A DNA stretch of 32,825 nt from assembly GCA_014360805.1 (NCBI GenBank), contig JACIWU010000036.1, forward strand, positions 1 through 32,825, written 5' to 3'. The notes under the pieces are model-generated. The model did no database searches. It worked only from the letters and a program-made list of their open reading frames with translations, and was not told the DNA's origin. The stretch is from Chloroflexota bacterium (GTDB lineage Bacteria > Chloroflexota > Anaerolineae > DTLA01). Shown here piece by piece: positions 1 through 6,291 of this stretch. Position 1 is the stretch's first letter, and every line of letters begins with the position of its first letter. A program made the translations under genes and the position numbers.

Positions 1-85
1 GAGCAGCGTCGCGCGGGTTACGGTGGATCCGGCCCAGGTGGCCGAGCGAACGAGACGGTTCATCTACGAAGGCTACCTGGCGTAG
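1..85 (+). CDS. C-terminal fragment of an unknown protein (truncated by window edge)
   Basis: An open frame enters from the left edge and ends at the TAG at 83-85, giving the last 27 residues (…VARVTVDPAQVAERTRRFIYEGYLA). Composition and codon use look coding. The fragment is too short to assign a family. It is in the same orientation as the Mut7-C gene and could be the upstream member of its operon, though a strong hairpin lies between them. Confidence 0.5.
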   Translation, partial: SSVARVTVDPAQVAERTRRFIYEGYLA

Positions 86-93
86 AGAAAGTG

Positions 94-138
94 CCCCGCG
101 GGCCGGCGGTTGGGTCGCTTCAACCACGGCCCGCGGGG
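94..138 (+). promoter_or_regulatory. Strong GC-rich hairpin between two genes
   Basis: An 11-bp perfect stem pairs 94-104 with 128-138 and is continued by an inner 5-bp stem (GGTTG at 108-112 with CAACC at 121-125) closed by an 8-nt loop. No T-run follows, so it is not a classical intrinsic terminator. It ends 13 nt before the first possible start of the Mut7-C gene and may stabilise the upstream mRNA or limit read-through or translation of the next gene. Confidence 0.5.
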
Positions 139-151
139 ATGGCGGTGGCCG

Positions 152-913
152 ATGATGCGCGTGAGCCTCCGCTTCTATGCAGAACTGAACGATTTTCTCC
201 CGCCCGAGCGCCGGATGGTGGAGTTTGAGCATCTGGCGGCCGACCGCGCGTCGGTCAAGGACGTCATTGAATCCGCCGGCGTGCCCCATGCCGAGGTGGA
301 TCTCATCCTCGTGAACGGCGTCTCGGTGGACTTCGCCCATCCGGTGTCCGACGGCGACCGCATCAGCGTGTATCCCGTGTTTGAATCGCTGGACATTACG
401 CCGGTGATTCGCCTGCGCCCGCGCCCGCTCCGCAACCCGCGGTTCATCTTGGACACGCATCTGGGCAGGCTGGCGACGTACCTGCGAATGCTGGGGTTTG
501 ATAGCCTGTATCGCAACGACTACGACGATGCGGAGATCGCGCGCATTGCCTGCGACGAGAATCGCATCATCCTCACGCGGGATAAGGGCTTGCTGATGCG
601 GAACGCGGTTACCCATGGGTATTGGGTGCGGGCGACACGGGCGGAGGATCAGACGGTGGAGGTGATCCGGCGGTTTGACCTGGCGGGGCAGGTGCGCCCG
701 TTCAGCCGCTGCATCGTGTGCAACCAGGAGTTGCGGCCCGTCGCGAAGGGGGCGATCGCAGACCGCCTGCCGCCGAAGACGCGACAGTACTACGAGGAGT
801 TCTCCATCTGCGATTCGTGCGGCCGCATCTACTGGAACGGCTCCCACTATGAGCGCATGCGGCGGACGGTGGATTGGATTCTATCTGAGTCTCGCGGAGG
901 TGAGGGGAGATGA
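152..913 (+). CDS. Mut7-C RNase-domain protein with N-terminal ubiquitin-like domain
   Basis: About 253 residues. Residues 1 to about 85 form a MoaD/ThiS-like beta-grasp domain (begins RVSLRFYAELNDFL, ends near DGDRISVYPVF), matching the Mut7-C_ub architecture. The rest is the Mut7-C PIN-related RNase domain (PRFILDTHLGRLATYLRMLG, then DDAEIARIA and ILTRDKGLL), followed by a C-terminal zinc ribbon with CxxC pairs (CIVC and CDSC). The family is predicted to be a metal-dependent RNase; substrates are unknown. The frame extends upstream to 110, but homology begins at the double Met at 152/155, preceded by GGTGG; either Met could be used. The stop overlaps the next start as ATGA, so the following lipoprotein gene is translationally coupled. 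Confidence 0.85.
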   Translation: MMRVSLRFYAELNDFLPPERRMVEFEHLAADRASVKDVIESAGVPHAEVDLILVNGVSVDFAHPVSDGDRISVYPVFESLDITPVIRLRPRPLRNPRFILDTHLGRLATYLRMLGFDSLYRNDYDDAEIARIACDENRIILTRDKGLLMRNAVTHGYWVRATRAEDQTVEVIRRFDLAGQVRPFSRCIVCNQELRPVAKGAIADRLPPKTRQYYEEFSICDSCGRIYWNGSHYERMRRTVDWILSESRGGEGR

Positions 914-1488
914 GGATGCGCGTGGGAGTGGTCTTGCTGGCGTGTGTAGTGGGCGTTGTGATTGCGGGCTGTGGTGGGGAGCGCGGCCCAACGCCGACGC
1001 CCGCGCTGACCGCACCGGGGGCGACCGTCGGGACGCTGACGCTCACTAGCCCGGCGTTCCCTGCAGGTGGCGAGATTCCGCGCAAGTACACGTGCGACGG
1101 GGAGAACGTCTCGCCGCCGCTGGAGTGGGGAGCGCCACCCCAGGGCACGCAAAGCCTTGTGCTCATCATGGACGACCCGGACGCGCCGGCGGGCGTGTGG
1201 GATCACTGGCTGCTGTACAACCTGCCGGCGGACGCGCGCGGGCTACCCGAGGGGATCGCACCCGACGCAGCACGGCCTGACGGGAGCCGCCATGGCGCCA
1301 ACAGTTGGGGGCGGCTCGGCTACGGCGGGCCGTGCCCTCCCAGCGGCACACACCGGTATTTCTTCCGGCTCTATGCGCTGGACACGACGCTGAACCTGGC
1401 GGCGGGCGCGAACAAGGCGCAAGTGCTCGCGGCCATGGCCGGGCACGTGCTGGCGCAGGGCGAACTGATGGGCACGTATCGGCGGTAG
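910..1488 (+). CDS. YbhB/YbcL-family (PEBP, Raf-kinase-inhibitor-like) lipoprotein
   Basis: 192 residues. The N-terminus is a type II signal peptide: a short basic start (MRMR), a hydrophobic run and a lipobox ending VIAGC with Cys at about residue 20, so the protein should be lipid-anchored on the outer face of the membrane. A short Thr/Pro-rich spacer follows, then a complete phosphatidylethanolamine-binding-protein fold of the bacterial YbhB type: IPRKYTCDGENVSPPLEW, the ligand-site segment LVLIMDDPDAPAGVWDHW, and GPCPPSGTHRYFFRLYALD. Bacterial members are thought to bind anionic ligands; no reaction is established. It starts inside the stop codon of the Mut7-C gene (ATGA). Confidence 0.93.
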   Translation: MRMRVGVVLLACVVGVVIAGCGGERGPTPTPALTAPGATVGTLTLTSPAFPAGGEIPRKYTCDGENVSPPLEWGAPPQGTQSLVLIMDDPDAPAGVWDHWLLYNLPADARGLPEGIAPDAARPDGSRHGANSWGRLGYGGPCPPSGTHRYFFRLYALDTTLNLAAGANKAQVLAAMAGHVLAQGELMGTYRR

Positions 1489-1545
1489 TGCGCGCGATGG
1501 GGTAGCCGTCTATGCCCTCATGATGGCACGGTTACCGGAAGTGCG

Positions 1546-1845
1546 TTACATAGCGGGGGTGCTGGCCAGCATCTCCTGTTTCAACTTGTTGGCCGACCAG
1601 AGGGGCACGCCGACTTGGATCACGAGTTGAATGGGGATGCACACGAAGCCCACGATGAGCGCGAGCAGCAGCGAGATGGCTACCGCCGCGATGATGTCAT
1701 ACACCAACCAGGCGATGAGGCGGATGATGCCGTCGTTGGTGCGGCCAGCGTAGAAATAGCCGAGGCCGAGTAGGCCGAAGAACCCGCCGACGAACTCAAT
1801 TAGAAAAGCCGTGTTGGGATCCTTGGGGCTAATTCCCGTTGCCAT
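1546..1845 (-). CDS. Small TM2-domain-like membrane protein
   Basis: 99 residues. Two hydrophobic segments dominate: FLIEFVGGFFGLLGLGYFYAG, with the Gly-rich turn typical of TM2 proteins, and a longer segment around LIAWLVYDIIAAVAISLLLAL running into LIVGFVCIPIQLVIQ. The start at 1845 (MATGISPKDPN) is chosen because AGGAGG lies 6 nt upstream; the frame extends to 1872 without such support. It is convergent with the lipoprotein gene and downstream of the glycosyltransferase gene in the same direction. TM2 proteins have no agreed biochemical function. Confidence 0.75.
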   Translation of the reverse strand: MATGISPKDPNTAFLIEFVGGFFGLLGLGYFYAGRTNDGIIRLIAWLVYDIIAAVAISLLLALIVGFVCIPIQLVIQVGVPLWSANKLKQEMLASTPAM

Positions 1846-1939
1846 CGGTAGCCTCCTGTGTGGCGAAATCACCGCGCTCGGTGTGGACGCACACTAGCGG
1901 AAATCCGTCAGCGTGTCAAACGTCAATTGGCTCAACAGA

Positions 1940-3988
1940 TCACCGGTCGGGGTCATCCGACCCTACGGCATATCGCGTGAGCAGGAGCAGCCCGTCCATG
2001 CGGCGGCGGTATTCGGTCAGCGAGCCGCCCGGAAAGCGCGATTGGAGTTCGGGCAGAATGTCGGCCTGGTCGGGCAGGATGTAGAAGCGCAAGGGCTGAT
2101 TGGGGTTCAGGCTGTCTATCACGGCGGGCACGCAGCCCAGGAAGCGGTCGCCCGAGACGTAGGCCGTGGGCGAATGATAGACCTTCCCCGAGGCGTCTAC
2201 TCCCTCGTGCGTGCAGAGCAGGAACGCGCCCTGTCCGCGGTGTCGCTCGTAGTCCAGCGCGGCGACCGTTACCGCTTCCTGCGTGGGCGTCTTGTACGCC
2301 TGGTGGACGTTGTACACGCCGAAGTAGAAGTGGATGTCCAGGGCGATCAGGCAGGCGGCGACGAGGGCCGCGATGCGCGTGGCTGCCTGGGGCGTCCATC
2401 CTAGCGCCTGCGCCAACTTCTCTGCCCCCGCGTCTATCCCGATGGCGACAACCAAGATGGCCGCCGGCAGGACGCCGAGCAGGCGGTGGAATGTGGCCGC
2501 GTCGGTGATGAGCACCGAACCCAGGGTCAGGACGACGAGCATCCAGGCGACAAGCCCCTGATAGGCGGGCTTCTTGATGCGGGCGAACACGGCCAGGAGC
2601 CCGATGAGGAAGATGGGGCCTTGTGCCGGGTGAAGCATCGCCTGCTGCGGATGGTAGAATGTGCCGCGGTCGGGCACGGCGGTGAAGACCAGGAGGCTAT
2701 CGCGCACCTGGTACCACCAGAGTTTCCATTCGGGCAGGCCCATCTGCGCCGACAACTGCTGCATCTTGTCGGAGAAGGGCATGGTCAGGAACAGGTGCTC
2801 GGAGATGCTCCCCGGGTTTCGCAGCCAGTGCCCGAATAGCGGCCCGGCAGTTACCAGCGTAACGAGCGCGAAGCCGAGGAGCAGTTTCCACGAGCGTAGC
2901 GTCCCGCGCCCATCGGCGATGAGCCATACGACAAGCGTCGCGAGGACGACGAAGGGAATGGCGCGGGTGCCGAAGTAGAAATACTGGGCGAACCCCAGGC
3001 CGAACCCCGCTATCGCATACGCCCAGGCGCTGCCGGTGGCCCCGGCGATCCACAGCGCGGCTAGCACCCACGCAATGAACAGGCTGTCGCCGTTGTTGTT
3101 CAGCCCCAGGCGGCTGAAGTGAACGGCTGTGTTGGACCCCAGCGCCAGGAGTCCTGCGATGACGGCCACGCGGCGGCCCCAGCAGGTTCGCGCCAAGACA
3201 TACAGCGCGACGACCATGAGCGCGCCCGCGATGGCCCAGGGTAGGCGCAATGCGAAGAACGTCCTGCCGAAGGCGCGGATGAACAGGCCGTTCAGAAAGA
3301 ACTGGAGCGTGGGATGGGTGGCCCAGCCGGTGGCGAAGGGGTCTGTCGCCAGACCTTCGGCCCCATCTGCTGCCGACAGGCCCAGCGACGCCTCGTCGGG
3401 GTCCACGCCCATGGGGATGGTCTCCAGGTACGGGATGCGGAGCAGGAGCGCGCCTGCCAGGAGCAGCGCGACGATGAGCCAGTCGCGTCGGCCGAACGGC
3501 TCCGGCCGGGGGAGGCCCAGGCGGATCGCCTGCGGCTCCAGCCGCGCGACGGCCCCGATGACGAAGGCGCATGCCACGCCCCACACCAGCAGCAATTGCC
3601 ACGTCTGCGCCCAGTGTTTCCACCCGCCTGGGTTGAGGGCGAGGGGCAGCATGATGTGGAGGCCAACGGCGGCCTGCACCCAGTCGGTGCGCGCGCGGGG
3701 GATCGCAGGCCGGACCCTCAGGGCGAGGAGGAGCAGGTTTGCGGCGATGATGGTGAACCCCCAAACCTGGGCGTGCGGGATGGCGCGGAGGAGGAACTGG
3801 CCGATGTACATACCGACGAGTGGCAGGAGGAGATACACGACAGATGAGAGTTTCGCCTTCTGTTCATCGCGGAGGGCCAGGCGAGGCATCCTGGCAGCCG
3901 CTATCAGATTCCTGATGCGGCGGGGAACTGAACGATAGGGCGAGGTGCTGTGGCCCGCGTCGGAGGATTGTCCAGGCTGCTCATACAT
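1940..3988 (-). CDS. GT-C fold membrane glycosyltransferase (GT39/PMT_2-like)
   Basis: About 682 residues with many predicted transmembrane helices. The first extracytoplasmic loop carries the acidic motif expected of dolichyl-phosphate-mannose:protein mannosyltransferase-like enzymes (IPYLETIPMGVDPDEASLGL). Such enzymes transfer a sugar from a polyprenyl-phosphate donor to proteins or lipids on the outer face of the membrane. The N-terminal 60 or so residues are polar and basic and probably cytoplasmic. The start at 3988 (MYEQPGQ) has AAGGAG 9 nt upstream; the longer frame to 4027 overlaps the promoter -10 and is unlikely. The donor and acceptor cannot be deduced. The nearby giant secreted protein is a possible but unproven substrate. 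Confidence 0.82.
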   Translation of the reverse strand: MYEQPGQSSDAGHSTSPYRSVPRRIRNLIAAARMPRLALRDEQKAKLSSVVYLLLPLVGMYIGQFLLRAIPHAQVWGFTIIAANLLLLALRVRPAIPRARTDWVQAAVGLHIMLPLALNPGGWKHWAQTWQLLLVWGVACAFVIGAVARLEPQAIRLGLPRPEPFGRRDWLIVALLLAGALLLRIPYLETIPMGVDPDEASLGLSAADGAEGLATDPFATGWATHPTLQFFLNGLFIRAFGRTFFALRLPWAIAGALMVVALYVLARTCWGRRVAVIAGLLALGSNTAVHFSRLGLNNNGDSLFIAWVLAALWIAGATGSAWAYAIAGFGLGFAQYFYFGTRAIPFVVLATLVVWLIADGRGTLRSWKLLLGFALVTLVTAGPLFGHWLRNPGSISEHLFLTMPFSDKMQQLSAQMGLPEWKLWWYQVRDSLLVFTAVPDRGTFYHPQQAMLHPAQGPIFLIGLLAVFARIKKPAYQGLVAWMLVVLTLGSVLITDAATFHRLLGVLPAAILVVAIGIDAGAEKLAQALGWTPQAATRIAALVAACLIALDIHFYFGVYNVHQAYKTPTQEAVTVAALDYERHRGQGAFLLCTHEGVDASGKVYHSPTAYVSGDRFLGCVPAVIDSLNPNQPLRFYILPDQADILPELQSRFPGGSLTEYRRRMDGLLLLTRYAVGSDDPDR

Positions 3989-4017
3989 GGGTTGATGCTC
4001 CTTGCTGTGTTGCGGGC

Positions 4018-4046
4018 AGTCTAGCATATCGCGATGAGAGGGTCAA
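4018..4046 (-). promoter_or_regulatory. Sigma70-type promoter of the GT-C gene
   Basis: Read on the minus strand: -35 TTGACC (4041-4046), 17-nt spacer, extended -10 TGC-TAGACT (-10 at 4018-4023). This places the transcript start about 20-25 nt before the chosen start codon. A 13-bp perfect dyad, GTCAACTATTGAC (4042-4054), overlaps the -35 and is a plausible operator. Confidence 0.65.
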
Positions 4047-4411
4047 CTATTGACTCTCGCTACTCCAATGCAACGCTCACGTCTCCATTTCGGCCTGTCT
4101 GACCAGGGAGCGCGCTAGACGTAGGGCAAATTGGCAATTTGCCCCACTTGGCCTACGATGACCGCCGAGAGGGCAGCGCCGACCGAACGTGCGACCTTCC
4201 GAGACGGTAACCGCGGATGAACGCGAATCCACGCGAAGGGGGAGATGGAGAGTACTTTGGGCGCCCCATGCCCTTGCACTGACGGTTTCCAGCGGGCTTG
4301 GGAGCCGAATCTGTCATCCCGCGGGATGGCGAGGGAGTGGGACTGCTGTTGAGGGCGAACGGCCGCGGCGAGAGCGGTGGGCTTATGCGCTCGGTTGAAG
4401 CATTGGGGGCG
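4047..4411. other. Intergenic region without a supported gene
   Basis: This stretch lies between the GT-C promoter and the end of the tungsten operon. It holds the inverted repeat described separately (4120-4157) and, around 4205-4240, text of the form ACCGCGGATGAACGCG that resembles interspersed intergenic repeats seen in other genomes. Short frames here have no recognisable protein and no convincing ribosome binding site. No clear terminator for the tungsten operon was found. Confidence 0.5.
4120..4157. repeat. Nested inverted repeat (palindromic intergenic element)
   Basis: The core is a perfect inverted repeat: GGGCAAATT (4124-4132), 3-nt spacer GGC, AATTTGCCC (4136-4144). Outer arms CGTAGG (4120-4125) and CCTACG (4152-4157) also pair. 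It could be a dispersed palindromic repeat or an operator; its distance from any start codon favours the former. Confidence 0.6.
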
Positions 4412-4792
4412 CTACGCCTCTGTGTCCCGGTACGAGTGGTGCAGCCCCAGGTCCTCAGCCTCGTTGATGGCGCGCGCCATCTCGGGGATCATGGCCGCGC
4501 CGTGCCGATATTGGAAGGGCCACATGCTGCGGGGGTCAAAAATGCCCACCCGGTCGCCGTCCTTGAGCACGTGCCCTAGGTCGGGCTGGAGGCCGGGCAT
4601 GGCGCTGAGGTTGCCGCTGATGAAGGTGATGCCGCGCTCTTCCGTAGGGAGGCCGAGATGCTTGAGGAGGTCGGCCATGGTGCTGCCTTCGGGCAGGCTG
4701 ACTTTCAGGTTGGCGTGCGCGGACTCGGCGGCCTCTCCGCCGTACTTGGCCAGCGCGCCATAGAGCCACACGTCCACTACGATGTTTGCCAT
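4412..4792 (-). CDS. MoaD/ThiS-like beta-grasp protein with C-terminal extension, no terminal Gly-Gly
   Basis: 126 residues. Residues 1 to about 88 follow the MoaD/ThiS pattern (IVVDVWLYGALAKYGG…LPEGSTMADLLKHLGLP…VLKDGDRVGIFDP), but where MoaD ends in Gly-Gly this protein continues for about 38 residues and ends YRDTEA. It therefore lacks the thiocarboxylate-forming terminus and is unlikely to be a standard sulfur carrier. It may be a scaffold or regulator for pterin cofactor assembly. It is the last gene of the tungsten operon. Its start is 1 nt after the upstream MoaD stop codon, and its ribosome binding site (GGAGGAGGG) lies within that gene's last codons. Confidence 0.75.
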   Translation of the reverse strand: MANIVVDVWLYGALAKYGGEAAESAHANLKVSLPEGSTMADLLKHLGLPTEERGITFISGNLSAMPGLQPDLGHVLKDGDRVGIFDPRSMWPFQYRHGAAMIPEMARAINEAEDLGLHHSYRDTEA

Positions 4793-4793
4793 T

Positions 4794-5033
4794 CTACCCT
4801 CCTCCGATGGGCGGGAAGATCCCGACCTCGTCGTCGTTGTTGAGTGCGAAGTTCAGGGGCTGGGCGCGCCCGTTGACGAAGATCACCCGCACCTCATCGG
4901 GCGGCAGGCCCAGTTCGCGGATGAGCGTCTCAAGCGTCGCTCCGTCGGGGAGTTCCACGTCCACGGGGTTCCCCGATGGCCTGCCTGCGAGATAGCGGCT
5001 CAACCCGGCGAACAGTTTCACATGTACGCGCAT
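4794..5033 (-). CDS. MoaD-family sulfur carrier protein ending in Gly-Gly-Gly
   Basis: 79 residues from the ATG at 5033 (MRVHVKLFAGLSRYLAG), with GAGGTG just upstream; a GTG at 5039 is an alternative. It is a complete beta-grasp protein (VDVELPDGATLETLIRELGLP, then VIFVNGRA) ending IFPPIGGG. The terminal glycines are the expected site of adenylation and thiocarboxylation, for molybdopterin synthase-like delivery of dithiolene sulfur to the tungsten pterin. MoaD-like genes commonly accompany AOR-family oxidoreductases. No MoaE or MoeB is in the window, so the partners must be encoded elsewhere. Confidence 0.87.
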   Translation of the reverse strand: MRVHVKLFAGLSRYLAGRPSGNPVDVELPDGATLETLIRELGLPPDEVRVIFVNGRAQPLNFALNNDDEVGIFPPIGGG

Positions 5034-5040
5034 GTTCACC

Positions 5041-6228
5041 TCACGGACACCGCACGATGTCCTGCGCCCACAGGCAGTCCGCGCAGGACGGGTTCCATCC
5101 CCAGCATCCTTCGTTCCGCTCGCGCAGGTCGCAGGTTTCTCTCAGGTCGCAGTCCGGGCATGACGGGAAGTGGAATCCCCGCACCTCGCTGCGAAAGCGG
5201 ACGTACTCCTCGGACGTCCAGATGCTGGCCAGGGACTGCTCATTTACGTTGCCCAGGACGTAGCGGGTTACCTGCTTTTGCCTGCCGTCAATGGCGAAGT
5301 ACGTGTAGTTGTGCGACAGGGCGTAGCAGGGCGAGACCCCGCCATCCCATCCTACCACAATGGCGCGGTCTTGGACAAATCGGCAGCGCCGCTCGGCGCC
5401 CCAGTGCATGCGGGGCAGTTCCAGCGTTCCCCAGGTAACCCATGCATCCAGCGACACGGGCCAGCCGCCCGCATTGAAGGGCGGGCGCGGCTCGTAGCCG
5501 TAGAGCATCTCGTCGCGCATGTCTGCGGTGTAGGCCAACACGTTGCTTACCAAGACGCGGGCCGCGCCCAGCCGAGAGGCCAGGCCGGTGAGCAGGCCCA
5601 GTTCGGCGACGTTGCTTTTGAGGGCGACGAACTCAATGCCCAGGGCGGGAACGAGCGACGCGCGGCGCGCCTTGGCGTCGTTCACGTGGCGGATGTTTTC
5701 CAACACCTGCGAGATCATCGCGCCGCGCACGCCCGCGTAGGTCTCGGGCTTCACGCCGTCCACCGACACGACCAGCCGGTCTACGCCGAGCCGTACCAGT
5801 TCGTCAGCCATCCTTTTGTCCAGTAGGAGGCCGTTGGAGCCGACCGTTACGGCCAGCCCTCTCTCGCGCACGGCCTGGATCATGTCCAGGATGTGGGGGT
5901 GGGTGAGGGGTTCGCCAAAGCCGGTGAAGATGACCCGCTCAAGGCTGGGGAGTTCGTCCAGGCTGGCGGCGATGCGCGCGAAGATGTCCATGGTCATTTG
6001 GGATTCCGGGTCCTGCCAGACGTTGCGGATGCAGGTGCGGCAGTGGAGGTTGCAGCCGGTGGTCGGTTCCACGTACAGTTTGCGGGCGTCGCGGGCGCAG
6101 GGGTGCAGGATCAGATCGCCCTCGCGCTCGTCCAGCCAGTACTCGGAGTCCGGCGGGATATGGCGGCGCTGGAGGAAATCTTCCGGGAGAACCAGTCGCC
6201 CTTGCTGGTCTGCGATCACTTTGGGCAT
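5041..6228 (-). CDS. Radical SAM maturase of tungsten AOR-family oxidoreductase, with N-terminal AbrB-like domain
   Basis: About 395 residues from the ATG at 6228, with GTGGGGA 6 nt upstream. Residues 1 to about 45 resemble a SpoVT/AbrB-type swapped-hairpin domain (VIADQQGRLVLPEDFL). The radical SAM motif is CNLHCRTC (C59, C63, C66), followed by FTGFGEPLTHP and VSVDGVKPETYAGVRG. The C-terminus is a SPASM-like Cys-rich region (CRF, PCYALSHN, CPDCDLRETC, CADC) suited to auxiliary Fe-S clusters. This architecture matches the radical SAM proteins paired with tungsten aldehyde oxidoreductases (cmo/W_rSAM_matur type), thought to modify the cofactor or the enzyme. It lies directly downstream of the AOR gene and 7 nt before the MoaD start codon. 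Confidence 0.88.
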   Translation of the reverse strand: MPKVIADQQGRLVLPEDFLQRRHIPPDSEYWLDEREGDLILHPCARDARKLYVEPTTGCNLHCRTCIRNVWQDPESQMTMDIFARIAASLDELPSLERVIFTGFGEPLTHPHILDMIQAVRERGLAVTVGSNGLLLDKRMADELVRLGVDRLVVSVDGVKPETYAGVRGAMISQVLENIRHVNDAKARRASLVPALGIEFVALKSNVAELGLLTGLASRLGAARVLVSNVLAYTADMRDEMLYGYEPRPPFNAGGWPVSLDAWVTWGTLELPRMHWGAERRCRFVQDRAIVVGWDGGVSPCYALSHNYTYFAIDGRQKQVTRYVLGNVNEQSLASIWTSEEYVRFRSEVRGFHFPSCPDCDLRETCDLRERNEGCWGWNPSCADCLWAQDIVRCP

Positions 6229-6248
6229 GGGATGTCCCCACAAAGACA

Positions 6249-6280
6249 GACCTCCCGCAGAGCAACGCCTGCGGGAGGTC
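6249..6280 (-). terminator. Perfect 12-bp hairpin between AOR and its maturase gene
   Basis: GACCTCCCGCAG (6249-6260) and CTGCGGGAGGTC (6269-6280) pair perfectly around an 8-nt loop. On the minus strand the hairpin is followed by TGTCTTTG, a weak U-tract. It sits 11 nt after the AOR stop and 20 nt before the maturase start, so it is likely a partial terminator or mRNA-stabilising hairpin that would make AOR more abundant than the maturase. Confidence 0.6.
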
Positions 6281-6291
6281 GTGATGGGATA

